The notes: generated by a model from the letters alone, not told the origin. Positions 11,808-23,884 are shown, counted from the stretch's first letter. The stretch: DNA of 64,000 bases from Zingiber officinale (GCF_018446385.1 NC_055996.1:129752532-129816531), one strand, 5' to 3'. Translations and numbers: made by a program.

Positions 11808-13170
11808 ATCTCCCCCTTTTTGATTATGGCAACACGTAATTCAAAGTTAAGAAAAATAACATATGTAATAACTGCATAAAGTTAACCAAGCTTAAGTAAA
11901 TAACCTTCAAATGCAATAACAGTTAAGCTGGAAACTTTTAACTTTGTAATATAAGACTCCCCCTTAATAAAAGCCCTCCTTTTATTCAATACTTGAATTT
12001 AACTTTACTTTACCTACTCTCTGCCTTGAATTTTCCTTTAACTTTAATTTACCTACTCTCTGCCTTGAATTTTCCTTTAACTTTAATTACCTACTCTCCC
12101 CCTTTGCCATATATCAAAAATAAACCAGTTTGAGAGTAGATTTGTATTTTCTGAAGGAAAGTTTTCAAAAGAGGGAAAAAGAACAATTTTCTTCTTAGCA
12201 AAAATGACTTAGCTTTTTGAGTTTTGGAATTTGCCAAATTTGAAACTACTTAGCTATATATTCAGCTTCAAAATGATTTGTATTGAGAAAATATTTTGCC
12301 AAATAGCTAAGTACAATCTAACTAAGTCTAGTTCAATTAGTCTTTAAAATTAATTAGGTTTGAAAATATGAGCATTTGAAAATAAAAGGATTTGCTTAGA
12401 AGTTATAAAATATGAGGTCAATTGGATGAAAATATGAGGTCACTTAAAAAAAATAACTTTAACACGTTCTAAAAAGTTTACTAGATTTGAAACTATTTGA
12501 GTACTCAATTACATGGACAAGTTTTTTGAAAAAACTGTAATTAAGTTTTGAATACTCATTTTGAAGAAACTTTGATATTAAAAAATGTTTAGTTTTAGGA
12601 CAGAGGGAGTAGCAGTAGTTTGTTTTCTAGTCCAAGCATGAGTCAAATTAAATTATTGAGTTTAATTTGATTAAGTATCAGAGCCTTTAAAATAATCAGG
12701 TAAAGTAATTTGATTAGAACCTTAAAGTACAATCATGCTTAAACAACAAATTGAAACACACTTTTCCCAATTGTCTAACCTTTAGCTACTTGCTGATTGC
12801 CTAGAGGGCAGTAGCTTTCACATGGTTAGTCAAATTAAGTCCATTTGGTCCAGTTAGAGTTGGCTAGAGCTGGAAGACTTGACTTGATTAATATTTATGA
12901 TGTATTTAACGCCCAGACTCATATCGATGCACAAATATAAGCATTCCTGAGTCCAGGCTGTACCCTATGCATCTCACGCCTTTCTAAGTTTTTCAAACAC
13001 AAGCAAGGTAGACCTAGGTGTTTGTGAGATGCTCTGGCTTTAATCTAGGGGTACATAATATCTAAGGGAGAACCTAAGCTAGATCCAAATGTTGAAAATT
13101 CTAAGAAATTGGAATTTTGAAATCATTATTTTCCTAGAACTTTTAAAAGCAAATGATAACCAAACATTGT
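11808..13170 (-). other. E2 3' noncoding region with three polypurine tracts
   Basis: CTCCCCCTT blocks (plus strand) near 11810, 11957 and 12096 are polypurine tracts on the element's sense strand. The rest, up to the pol stop region at 13171, is AT-rich and has no open frame worth naming. An env-position ORF like E1's is absent. Confidence 0.75.
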
Positions 13171-16100
13171 CTATTCTACCCAACACATTCCTATTTGTCT
13201 TCTAAGTGAGCTGAACTCAAGTTCGGGTAAGGGTTTTGTGAAGATGTCAGCTAGATTTGATTTTGACTCAACATAGTTGAGTATAATATCACCCTTAGCT
13301 ACATGATCCCTTACAAAATGGTGCTTTACTTCTATATGTTTAGTCCTTGAGTGATGAATTGGGTTTTTTGTTAAATTTATGGAACTTATATTATCAATAG
13401 AGATTTTTGTGTTATGATAGTTCAGTTGATAGTCTTTAAGAGTGTGCATCATCCAAAGCAATTGTGATGTGCATTCACCTAAGGCTATATATTCAGCTTC
13501 AGTGGTAGATAGAGCAACACAATGTTGCTTTCTACTTGACCAACTTACTAGGCATTGTCCTAGAAATTGACAGCTACCACTTGTGCTTTTTCTATCTAAC
13601 TTGCATCCGGCGTAATCCGAGTCAGAATAGCCAAGAAGGTCAAATGTGCAAGTTCTAGGGTACCAGAGTCCTATATTTAGAGTACCTTTAATGTACCTAA
13701 GTATTCTTTTAACATAGGTTAAATGTGACTCTTTTGCACAAGATTGGTATCTTGCGCACATTCCAACCGCAAATAATATGTCGGGTCGGCTTGCAGTTAG
13801 GTAAAGCAAGCTTCCTATGGCACTCCTATAGTACTTTAGATCTACTGGTTTTCCTTCAGGGTCAGAGTCTATGTTAATGTTGGTTGTCATTGGAGTATTT
13901 ATTATTTTTAAATTTTCCATGCTGAATTTTTTAATTAATTCCTTTGCATATTTAGTTTGATAAATGTATATTCCATCTTTAGTTTGTTTTATTTGTAGGC
14001 CTAAGAAAAAATTAAGTTCACCAACCATACTCATTTCAAATTCATTTTCCATTAATCTAATAAATTCTTTTAAAAATTTAGAGTTAGTTGAACCAAATAT
14101 TATATCATCAACATAGATTTGAGCTATGAAGATGTCTTTTTCTACAGTTTTTACAAATAGAGTTGGATCTATTTGACCTTGGTTGAAGCCTTTGGATATT
14201 AAGTGATTTGATAATCGTTCATACCATGCCCTAGGGGCTTGTTTAAGTCCGTACAAGGCCTTTTTTAACTTAAATACATGATTAGGATATCCTAAGTCTT
14301 CAAATCCTGGGGGTTGGCTTACATAAACTTCCTCCTTGATAAATCCATTTAAAAATGCTGACTTGACATCCATTTGGTATAGTTTAAATCCTTTGTTTGC
14401 TGCATAGGCTAACAACATTCTAATGGATTCAAGTCTGGCTACTGGGGCATAGGTTTCATCATAGTCCAAACCTTCAACTTGGCTAAATCCTTTAGCAACA
14501 AGCCTAGCCTTATTTCTAATTATTTCGCCTTGATCATCTAGCTTGTTTCTAAATACCCATTTTGTATCGATTATTGATTTATTTGAGGGTTTAGATACAA
14601 GTTCCCAGACTTGATTTCTCTCGAATTGGGCTAACTCTTCCTGCATAGCTATGATCCAGTCCGGGTCAGGTAGTGCTTCTTCTATTGTTTTTGGTTCAAT
14701 TTTAGAAATTAGGGCAATCTGACTGTGGATTCTATAGGAGGATCTAGTTCTGACTCCTAGATTTGGATCACCCAAAATTTGATCAGATGGGTGAGAGGTG
14801 CTGGCCCTAATTGGTCTTATAAGTGGGTCAGGGGCTGGTTCCTCTGGTTTATTAAGATTTGGTTGAATTTCATCATCTTCTATATTTCTTGGATTAATAT
14901 CAATATTCTCATTTATGTTTGGTAGATTATTTTCTTCATCAAATATTATATTAGTTGTTTCTTCAACTTTTAGGGTGTTTTGATTGTAGACTCTATAGGC
15001 TCGACTGTTTGAGGAGTATCCTAAAAATATTCCTTTGTTAGATTTGGGTGTGAATTTTCTTAAATAATCTTTAGTATTTAAAATGTGAACTTTACATCCA
15101 AATACTTTTAAATAATTTAAGTTAGGAATTTTATGATAATATAGTTCATAAGGGGTTTTCTTGTGAAATTTGTTGATCAAAATTCGGTTTTGAATATGAT
15201 TTGCAGTATTTATTGCTTCTGCCCAAAATTGGTGATTTAAATTATATTCATTTAACATGGTTCTAGCGGCTTCTTGTAGAGTTCTATTTTTACGTTCCAC
15301 CAGACCATTTTGTTGGGGGGTTCTAGGACATGAAAATTCATGTTGATATCCATTTATTTTACAAAATTGTGTAAACCTATGATTTTCAAATTCTCCTTCG
15401 TGATCACTTCTTATTCTTTTAATTTTGGTATCTTTTTCATTTTCTATTAATTTACAAAAGTTATTAAATATTTCATAGGTTTCATCTTTAGTTTTTAGGA
15501 ATTTTACCCATGAAAATCTAGAGTCATCAATTATTACTAAGCAATACTGGTTCTTGCTTAGTGACTTAGCTCCATGTGAATCAAATAAGTCAAGGTGAAG
15601 GAGCTCAAGCAAGGAACTGGTTCTTTCAAGATTTGTTGATTTGTGTGTTGACTTAGTTTGTTTTCCCTGTTGACAAGCATTACAGATAGTATTTTCAATG
15701 AATTTTAGATTTGGTAAACCTTTAACTAGACCATTATGACTCATTTTTGAAATGAGTCTAGTGTGAGTGTGACACAGTCTTCTGTGCCACAAAGCAGTTT
15801 CCTCTTCTTGTGTTAGAAAACACTTTGTTGAGGATGTCGGTAGATTGATTGAATACATATTATTTATCCTAAGTCCCTTAAGTATGATTTCAAGATTTTC
15901 AACGTTTTTAACTAAACACCTGGTTTTGTCAAAAGTTACTAAGTATCCGCTATCACACAATTGACTTATACTTAGTAAATTAAACTTGAAATTTTCAACT
16001 AAAAGGACTTTTCGAATAATAAAATCGGAGTTGAGTTCGATATTACCTCTTCCGATTACCTTAAGTTGACCTTCGTTACCGAATGCAACTGATCCTAAGT

Positions 16101-16182
16101 TCTTGTACGTGAGTTTAGTAAACTTCAATTTATCTCCAGTCATGTGTCTGGAGCAGCCACTATCCAACATCCATTGATCCAA
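13171..16182 (-). mobile_element. E2 pol region: protease end, integrase, RT and RNase H
   Basis: One long open frame on the minus strand, about 1000 codons, covers most of Copia pol in the usual order. It has [14 protein letters not shown] (protease active-site DSG), the zinc site WHRRLCHTH...CNACQQGK, the integrase core ([11 protein letters not shown], then the [18 protein letters not shown] block) and [15 protein letters not shown] follows with [22 protein letters not shown] and YVDDIIFGS, and RNase H with [10 protein letters not shown] and [13 protein letters not shown]. The reading is far better kept than in E1, which fits the younger age. It is related to E1's pol at most motifs. Confidence 0.93.
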
Positions 16183-16254
16183 TTCCTACATAGGAAGTGG
16201 TTGAATTGTTTTAATGGATTTCACGATAGTTAAATTGAAGTAAACTTGTTAGAG

Positions 16255-16865
16255 ATAAATTTTGAAATTGAGTTTTTAAAGATAATTTTGAAATTGAGTT
16301 TTTAAAGATAGTTTTGAAATTGAGTTTTAAAATAATTTTGAAATTTAGTTTTTAAAGTTAATTTTGAAATTGAGTTTTAAAATAATTTTGAAATTTGAGT
16401 TTTAAAATTGATTTTGAAATTTGAGTTTTAAAATTGATTTTTAAAATTGATTTTGAAAATTGAGTTTTAAAATTGATTTTGAAATTTGAGTTTTAAAATT
16501 GATTTTGAAAATTGAGTTTTAAAATTGATTTTGAAAATTGAGTTTTAAAATTGATTTTGAAAATTGAGTTTTAAAATTGATTTTGAAATTTGAGTTTTAA
16601 AATTGATTTTGAAAATGATTTTTAAAATTGATTTTGAAAATGATTTTTAAAATTGATTTTGAAAATGAGTTTTAAAATTGATTTTGAAATTTGAGTTTTA
16701 AAATTGATTTTTAAAATTGATTTTGAAAATTGAGTTTTAAAATTGATTTTGAAATTTGAGTTTTAAAATTGATTTTGAAAATGATTTTTAAAATTGATTT
16801 TGAAAATGAGTTTTAAAATTGATTTTGAAATTGAGTTTTAAAATTGATTTTGAAAATGATTTTCA
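16255..16865. repeat. AT-rich minisatellite in the E2 gag-pol spacer (about 26-bp unit)
   Basis: Variants of ATTTTGAAAATTGAGTTTTA and AAATTGATTTTGAAA repeat with a period near 26 bp and shorter sub-periods for about 600 bp. The array ends sharply near 16865. From 16866 to 17424 the spacer is ordinary sequence with no repeat or named ORF. Confidence 0.85.
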
Positions 16866-17424
16866 AATGAATGTTATTACTTAGTCATCTCACCCGATCT
16901 AAATTTTCAATCAGGGAAACCTATGATTGATGTGAGATGATTTATAATTCAATTTTAAGGTTTGGGTTAACTTTGTGTTAGATTCAGGTTTAGCTTTGGG
17001 TTCAACAAGTAAGCATTCTTTGGATAAACTTCTGGGCTATGGTGAGTCACAAGGAACTCATTAAAGTAACCATGCCTTCGAGGTTTTCCAAATAGTCCTA
17101 CCCATTGAGCTTAGTACTAAACCTTGGTCTAACTAGTTAGGATCCATTTAAGGGTAGCTTCGGTCAGTTCCACTTGGCCAAATGCACCAGGTCGAAGCCA
17201 TATCTTCCTAGACATGCGATGCCCAAGCTTCCCTAACGTACTATCATCCAAAAACTTCACCAGTACTGTGGTTCAAGTTAACCTTAGTCCGTTTTAATCT
17301 AACCTTAATTACCCTGCTGGGTAATCTACTCTTGTTTTACCCATTTCGGGTAGATTAGGTTCAGTTACCCTCCCGGGTAGTTTAGTTGGGGGTGCCAGCG
17401 AGTCTGGATCCCTTATCTTCATCT

Positions 17425-17705
17425 TGAGTTTTAATTTCTTAATTTGAATTTTGAATTTTGAATTTAATTTTAATTTTGAATTTTGAATTTAATTTTTAAT
17501 TTTAATTTCAAATTTTGAATTTAATTTTTTAATTTTAATTTCGAATTTTGAATTTAATTTTGATTTCGAATTTTGAATTTAATTTTAATTTTGAATTTAA
17601 TTTTTAATTTTAATTTTGAATTTTGAATTTAATTTTTTAATTTTAATTTCGAATTTTGAATTTAATTTTGAATTAAATTTTCTTTCGAATTTTAAAATTA
17701 AATTT
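17425..17705. repeat. second AT-rich minisatellite in the E2 spacer
   Basis: Repeats of AATTTTGAATTTAATTTT with small variants run for about 280 bp. The unit is similar in composition to, but different in phrase from, the array at 16255-16865. The remaining spacer (17706-18450) contains a short stretch resembling the gag-pol linker of E1 (for example NLDLILGTQRAIYNRTGLGY, minus strand). Confidence 0.8.
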
Positions 17706-18450
17706 TTAGGATTGTTTTTCTCTTTGCTCCCCCTGGATCATGGCCTCGATATGGTCTATCGAGGTAGTATATTTGATCCTTTGGAACCCAGTATTGGCCA
17801 AGTCCAACTTGATTAACCAAGTTAGACTTGGAGACCCATGCTTGGACTGTTTTAATACTTTGTTTGTTTATTAATGATAAATAGGATCTATATTTACTTT
17901 TGTAACCCAGCCCAGTTCTGTTGTAGATGGCTCTTTGTGTCCCAAGAATCAAGTCCAAATTCTTGGAGCCCAAAGTAAACCGTTCTAAGGTATTTTCTAA
18001 ATCTTTAACCTTATTTGTTAAACTTGAATTTTCTTCCTCAAGTTTTTGAACTTGAGTTGGAAATTCAGTCTGACTCTGGTCAGGTAAGGGTTTGGTGTCA
18101 CCACTTCTTTAAGGACACTTACTTCCTTTAGAAGTGACTTAACTTTCAGGTTTGACTTAGCTAATTTGCAATAAATAGCTAACTAAACTGTTCAACCGGG
18201 AGATACTTACAGTGGGTCTGGTCCCTTCGAAACGGATACGGATCCGTGGCTTTGCTCGGACTCGCCTCGGACTCGCTCTCGCATCCGGATTCGACGACTT
18301 GGTCCCGGCCATTAATGCGAGTAGACTCGTTTGTTCGAGCTCGTCGTCGTCCTCTCGATGAAGATTCGTCCCATGTTGCCTTGAGGACCTTTTTCCTTCT
18401 TTGCTTTTGATCTTTCAGTTAGGGCGGTTGGTTTTGATGTGCCCTTTTGG

Positions 18451-19344
18451 TTACACGTAGCATGTAACTTCAAACTTCATCTTTGTATTTTGTGGGCCTT
18501 CCTTTGATTTCACTGCCTTCTTTAGATCTCTTTTGTCGAATCCTTTCGTCTTGTAGAGCTTCTTCACGAGATTTACCAGCTCGGTTGTAATGTCACCTTC
18601 TTCATCATCAGAGTCTGGTTCAGCTTCCGATGCTGGTTCGGTTCTCCGTCGTGGTCTCGGTTCCCGGGTTCGGCTTGTACCTGCAACCAACGCAATACCT
18701 TTCTCGGTAGGCTGTGCATTAGTCTGCTCATGAAGTTCAAATTCACTAAAAAGTTCATCTAGTTTTAAAGAAGATAAATCCTTGGAAACTTTGTAGGCAT
18801 CTACCATTGATGCCCACAATGTATTCCTTGGAAACGAGTTTAGGGCATACCTTATTACGTCCCGATTTTCTATCTTCTGGCCAATTCCGTGAAGAGAGTT
18901 AAGGATGTCTTGTATTCTCGCGTGAAGAGAACTCGCCGTTTCGCCTTCCTGCATTTTTAGATTATATAATTTATTAAGTAAAAGATCTCTTTTACTTACC
19001 TTAGTGTCGTCAGTGCCTTCGTGGAGTTCGATGAGCTTTTCCCAGAGTTCTTTTGCGGAGGAGAATGGACCGACTCTGTTGAGCTCTTCTTTGGTAAGAC
19101 CACATTGGATGGTGCAGGTGGCTTTTGCGTCAGCTTCCACCTTTTTGATAAATGCCGGCTCCCAATTTTCACAAGGTGTAGGCTTACCGTCGGTACCAGT
19201 TGGCAGTTCCAGTCCTGTTTTGATGATCATCCAGGTATCGAACTGGATCTTCAGATATATCTCCATTCGCCCCTTCCAATACCCGAAGTCTTCTCCGGAA
19301 AATAGTGGGGGACGAACGGTGCTATATCCTTCTTGTTGGGCCAT
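18451..19344 (-). mobile_element. E2 gag region (UBN2 type)
   Basis: The minus strand starts MAQQEGYSTVRPPLFSGEDF and continues with YWKGRMEIYLK, SSAKELWEKLIELHEG, KRDLLLNKLYNLKM, RDVIRYALNSFPRN and MVDAYKVSKDLSSLKLDE. All are typical of the Copia gag family. A basic, Arg-rich region and an acidic patch follow, leading to the zinc-knuckle area at the 18451 end. It lies about 260 bp from the primer site, the expected leader length. Confidence 0.9.
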
Positions 19345-19592
19345 TTTAGATCTAAAAGAACAAAAACAACAAAATCTATTCTAAGACTGAGTCTTGGATT
19401 AGTAGTGCGAGAGTAAAGGATAATAAAAACGAACTCGAGTGGTGTTGCACCTACTTCGAGCAAAAGTCGATTCGAGGGAAACAAAAATTAGAATATAGCT
19501 ATAAGGCTAAATTCTAATTCGACTCCGAAAACGAAAAAAACTGCGAAAAAAAATTATTTTGAAAGGTGGTTGCACCAATTCAAAACGACCCC

Positions 19593-19606
19593 GCTCTGAT
19601 ACCAAT
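19593..19606 (-). other. E2 primer-binding site
   Basis: On the minus strand the bases after the LTR terminus read ATTGGTATCAGAGC, containing the full TGGTATCAGAGC complement of initiator tRNA-Met used by many plant Copia elements. This fixes both LTR end and orientation. Confidence 0.9.
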
Positions 19607-20793
19607 TGTTGGATCGAGACGCGCTAGAGGGGGGGTGAATAGCGCTCGCGGCTATTTCGTTCGATTACCGGAATCGTAAAACGTTTGTAGAGTAATTAAA
19701 GCAGCGGAAAATGTAAATAAACACAAACACAGAGACACGGTCGTTTACTTCGTTCGGAGCCTAAGGCGACTCCTACTCGAAGGCCCGCGATCCTTGATCG
19801 CTTCCGGTGGGCAACAACTATAAGCTCGATAAACGATTACAAGTTGAAGTACAATAAACGACAGTAATTAATTATACCAACGACAAAGAAATGAAGATTC
19901 GGAGCTCTTGGTCGTCGGGCACAAGTAGCAGCACTTCGGAACGTCGTTTGGAGCAGCACGTAGCACTTGAGTCACTTGGAAGAAGATATTTGAAGCTGCT
20001 GGTCGAGACCCCTTTCAAGGCGCCTTACACTGTTCATCAAGGCGCCTTGAATGAGCCGAGTCACCCGCGTGGATCAGACCGACTGGTCGAACTCTATCTC
20101 GGTTCAAGGCGCCACCTATCCAAGGCGCCCAACCTCGGTCAAGGCGCCTTGAACTCCATTCAAGGCGCCTCGAGTCTGCTGCGCTGAGGCGCCCCAAGCT
20201 CCATGGAGGCGCCTCGGACTCATCCGAGTTGTAACTTGCTCCTTTGTTCCCGCAAAATGTGTTAGTCCCAAACACATACCTGCAAAACAAAGTTAGCACG
20301 AAACATAATGAATAAAGGATTTGACAGCATTGACTTTGGGTTTCCAACCGGAAACCCTAGGTCGACTGACGCCTCTGTTCCCTCTACGGGAACGCGTCCT
20401 CACCTACTCCACTCGGGAGATTTACCTGCTGCCGATCCTCCAGATCGATCGGACTTTGCTCGGCACTCGATGCTTCCGGACTTTCTGCTGAACATCCGCT
20501 TCACCGGCCAGTCCAGACTTTCACCTGGTTCGCGACACCAGGACTTTCCACCTAGGGTTACCACCCCCTAGGACTTTTGCCTGAAGCCATCGACCTGCCA
20601 GGACTTTCCGCATAGGGTTACCACCCCCTATGACCTAGGGTTACCACCCCCTAGGTTTTTACCTTGCTTAACCGCAGTTAGGACTTTCCTGAAACACTCA
20701 GCAAAAGCTGTCAGATAACAAAGCACCTTAACTTTGAATCCTTTGCCATTATCAAAACTTAGGTTCGATCGTCGGATGCTTCCCGCATCAACA
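19607..20793 (-). repeat. E2 5' LTR (right copy), 1187 bp
   Basis: It starts TGTTGGATCGAG and ends ..GCATCAACA like its partner. The outer thirds are almost identical to 10558-11807. The middle third is shorter, with many small length differences around the AAGGCGCCTT palindromes. Confidence 0.93.
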
Positions 20794-21335
20794 CAATGTC
20801 CTTAGGTTAGTTTTAGAGCCTCCTATCCCTAAACCCTAACGGCTTCCTGGTCCAGAGAACGAGCTACCAAGCCCTCTCTGACCTAGTCCGGAGAACGAGC
20901 TGCCGAGCCCTCTCCGACTTTGTCCGGTTCAGAGAACGAGATACCGAGCCCTCTCCGACTTTGTCCGGTTCAGAGAACGAGCTACCGAGCCCTCTCTGAC
21001 CTAGTCCGGAGAACGAGCTGCCGAGCCCTCTCTGACTTTGTCCGGTCCAGAGAACGAGCTACCGAGCCCTCTCTGACCTAGTCCGGAGAACGAGCTACCG
21101 AGCCCTCTCCGACTTCGTCCGGTCCAGAGAACGAGCTACCGAGCCCTCTCTGACCTAGTCCAGAGAACAAGCTACCGAGCCCTCTCCGACTTCGCGTGCC
21201 AAGTATCCGTACTTGGACTTTTCCTTTCCATATGATCAACCTTGATCATTAATCAGTCTGAGTTTAATTAATATCTGATACAAACTTAAATCAGTGTCAA
21301 TATCAAAACAACAGCCAGGTCAGACTGTATCAACA
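20794..21335 (-). repeat. E1 right LTR, portion right of the E2 insertion
   Basis: It continues the E1 LTR from 10557 after the CAATG duplication. It holds the alternating GAGAACGAGCTACCGAGCCC array (about 20845-21195) and ends ..ATCAACA, matching the left LTR end at 914. An A-run follows directly at 21336. Confidence 0.9.
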
Positions 21336-21995
21336 AAAAATACTCATATTAACAAGTAGCCAACGTAACCAAACAATTTCAACAGTAGCAGAAGCCATAG
21401 CACCGATATTTTACTTCGATAGAAGAACGAGAGACGATATCTTACTTTTTACTCTTCCAATAGATAAGGAATCTCCCAAGAAAGCACAAAATCCTATAGG
21501 AGACTTACGATATGTAGAATCACCATCTCAATCTACATCTAAATAGGCACGCAACTCTAAAGTAGAAGTGGAAGAATAAAGAAGACTATAAAACTAGGTA
21601 CCTCGAAGATATTGAAAGATGCGAGACGCAGCTCCCCAATGTATTGAAGTAGGAGAAATAACAAACTGACTGACAATATGTACAACATAAGTAATGTCAG
21701 GTCTAGTGATGGTGAGATATACTAGACTGTCAACTAGAATGCGATATATAGATGGATCTAGCAAGGGAACACCATCAGCATAGAAGAGTACAGAGCATTA
21801 ACTTCAAACAGAGTATCAACAGTACGAGTGTTAGATAGATGAGCTTGCTCCAGAATGTCACCAATATATTTGGATTATGAGAGAAGATAGTCACGGGGAG
21901 AATAAGCCAGTTCTTTAACTCCTAAAAAATAACGCAGAGGACCCAGCCAAATCTTTCATATCAAACTCACGAGTTAAATGCAATTTCAACTCTTC
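21336..21995 (-). mobile_element. Copia RT/RNase H fragment, minus orientation (third Copia family, fossil)
   Basis: The minus strand gives Copia RT-to-RNase H motifs (REFDMKDLAG, SLVYLTITRPDI, HIVSQFV, then SIGRVKSK-like strings) clearly different from E1 and E2. It is broken in many places. The fragment ends where E1's LTR begins, so E1 probably inserted into it or beside it. It is about 85 percent identical by eye to the plus-strand fragment next door. Confidence 0.75.
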
Positions 21996-22860
21996 TATTG
22001 ATGGTGTTCCCTTGCCAGATCCATCTTTATATCGTACTCTAGTTGGCAGTCTAGTATATCTCACCATCACTAGACCTGACATTCCTTATGTTATGCATAT
22101 TGTTAGTCAGTTTGTTACTTCTCCCACTTTAGTACACTGGGGTGTTGTGCTTCGCATCCTTCGATATCTTTGAGGTACCCAGTTTCATAATCTTATTTAT
22201 CCTTCCACTTCTATCTTAGAGTTACGTGTCTATTCAAATGCAGATTGGAGTGGTGATTCTTCAAATTGTAAGTCTGCCATAAGATTTTGCATTTTTTTTT
22301 GGAGATTCCCTTATCCCTTGGAAGAGTAAAAAGTAAGATATTGTCTCTTATCCTTCTACCAAAGCAGAATATCATGCTATGACCTCTAGTACTACTGAAA
22401 TTGTTTGGTTACGTTAGCTACTTGCTGATATGAATATTTTTCTCTCGAACCCTATCCCTATGCATTGTGACAACTCAGTATCATTCAAATTACTCGCAAT
22501 TTTATCTTTCATGAGCGCACTAAGCATATTGAGATTAATTATCATTTCACTCACCATCACTATTCAAATTACTCCACTGAGACACCTTCATATTATTCTA
22601 TTATAGTAAAGTTATGATTACAAAGATCTCTCACAACTCTCATTTGTTGCTCCTCGTGCGTTTCATCACCAAGTTCTTTAGCCTCAACCACCTAGACTGA
22701 TCTCATCCTCCTCCTCATCTGGTCAAACCTCCCTCTTGAGGAGAGTCTGATTCGAACATGTTAGTATATGATAAATTATTACAGAGGGGTAAATTAGTCT
22801 TTTTGTTATTTCTTTATTATCTATTTATATTTCCTTTAAAAGTTAAGTATTTTAAACGAG
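21996..22860 (+). mobile_element. Copia RT/RNase H fragment plus start of its 3' LTR, plus orientation (fossil)
   Basis: The plus strand encodes DGVPLPDPSLYR, SLVYLTITRPDI and HWGVVLRILRYL, the same region as the neighbour but in opposite orientation. An LTR start TGTTAGTATATGATAAATTA lies at 22759. It resembles the outer end of the LTR at 24350-24561, so both belong to one family. The LTR copy fades out near 22860. It is broken and truncated. Confidence 0.72.
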
Positions 22861-23419
22861 AAGAAGAAACATGTCCAAAATGAGAATGTCATAAATAAAA
22901 ATCAAAAGAAAAATACAACTTAACTAAAAGAATGACAAATCAACATTAGAAGCTGCAATATCCGGAACTTTCAACTCTTCTAATACATATTATCTCCTTG
23001 CCTACGACCTATCCCAGTCAGCTTATGGGATCGCAAATCCTGTACATAACATGAAGATGAAGTAAAAGAAACTGAGAAACCAGAATCACATAATTGACCG
23101 ACCGAGATAAGATTCAAAGTAAGAATAGGAATATAATATACATTAGACGTAGATAAATTAGACGTACAAATAGAACCAACATCAACTAATGACATGGGAG
23201 AACCATTAGCGGTAATGACCGACACAAAAGGAGATGAATTTATAGATATAAAAGAATTAACATTTGGTAACATATGATGTAAAACTCTAGAATCAAGGAT
23301 CCAAATAGGGAAATGAATACCTGAGATACCACTAGAGGACAAACTTATGTGAGAAGAGGCAGATATGGCATGTGGCTGAGATGCAAGAAACTTCTGAAAC
23401 TGTTTGGTAGTAATAGCAC

Positions 23420-23884
23420 CAAATGTAGGTTGACTGGATTGACTGAATAGGGTTGTGGAACCAAAGAGGCTGCTCCTAAATGCTGGTTGTGTTGGCTGAA
23501 ATATACTACTAAATGGACTTGATTAGTTTGGAGATGAACCAAAAGCCCCAAAGGCTAGCTTCTGTCCAAACAAAGAAGAGCCACCAAATGAAGAGGAAGC
23601 ACTGCTAAAAGCAAGAGTTGATGATGCACGAAAGGCAGGCATTGAGCTCCCAAAAGCCAGAGTTGGTGAAGCACCAAAGGTAGGTGTTGATGGTTGTCCA
23701 AAGACCCCAGTAGACGTGCCTCCACAAATCGAACTCCCATTCTATGCACCAAACAGATTTGGGCTTCCAAAGAGTTTGGGAGTAAACAGATTAGTAGCAA
23801 TATTGTTTGTTTACCCAAACATCGGTTGTGAACCAAATGGAATAGTTGAAGATTGACCGAAAGTATTATTGGAACTAAACATGG
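23420..23884 (-). pseudogene. captured NUP98 N-terminal FG-repeat fragment inside E3
   Basis: The minus strand from an ATG at 23884 reads as a nucleoporin FG domain. Strings include [34 protein letters not shown] and [13 protein letters not shown]. About fourteen FG pairs occur in some 155 codons, in the Ser/Thr/Pro/Ala-rich setting and order I recall for plant NUP98 N-termini. NUP98 lines the nuclear pore channel. The reading is interrupted by a few stops and stops resembling NUP98 near 23420, where it passes into text typical of a Copia gag tail (QFQKFLASQPHA). About 50 bp before the ATG look like a plant 5' UTR (GGAACCCTAATT), suggesting capture from a transcript. It cannot make a pore protein. 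I am fairly sure of the family, less of the capture route. Confidence 0.78.

Larger units (their letters stand above)
10558..20793 (-). mobile_element. E2: young Sirevirus-type Copia LTR retrotransposon, nested in the E1 LTR
   Basis: Both LTRs are present (10558-11807 and 19607-20793), each TG...CA. The exact 5-bp target duplication CAATG lies at 10553-10557 and 20794-20798. Removing E2 restores the E1 LTR sequence seen at about 340-350. The primer site (TGGTATCAGAG, minus strand) abuts the 5' LTR at 19606. A polypurine tract abuts the 3' LTR at 11808. In element order it has gag, an AT-rich spacer with two minisatellites, a long pol, then repeated polypurine tracts. The LTRs are near-identical at both ends, so the insertion is recent. 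It is largely complete in layout but broken, with a handful of breaks, and carries no env-position ORF. Confidence 0.95.
1..21335 (-). mobile_element. E1: Sirevirus-type Copia LTR retrotransposon, minus orientation, left end outside the window
   Basis: The right LTR starts at 9280 (TGTTAGGACC), next to a tRNA-Met-type primer site. The left LTR ends at 914 (..ATCAACA), next to a polypurine tract read on the minus strand. In element order the parts are 5' LTR, gag, protease/integrase, RT/RNase H, a spacer, an env-position ORF, multiple polypurine tracts and 3' LTR. The gag type, repeated polypurine tracts and extra ORF fit the Sirevirus lineage of Copia. Window position 1 corresponds to about 10232 in the right LTR, so roughly 950 bp of the left LTR lie outside. 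E1 is a broken fossil with at least several breaks, split by E2 (10558-20793) and by a hAT MITE (1717-2225). It is older than E2 because E2 sits in it. Confidence 0.9.

Noticed and set aside
19004-19384. Plus-strand frames opposite the E2 gag start
   Set aside because: They are antisense shadows of the gag coding region with no family match.
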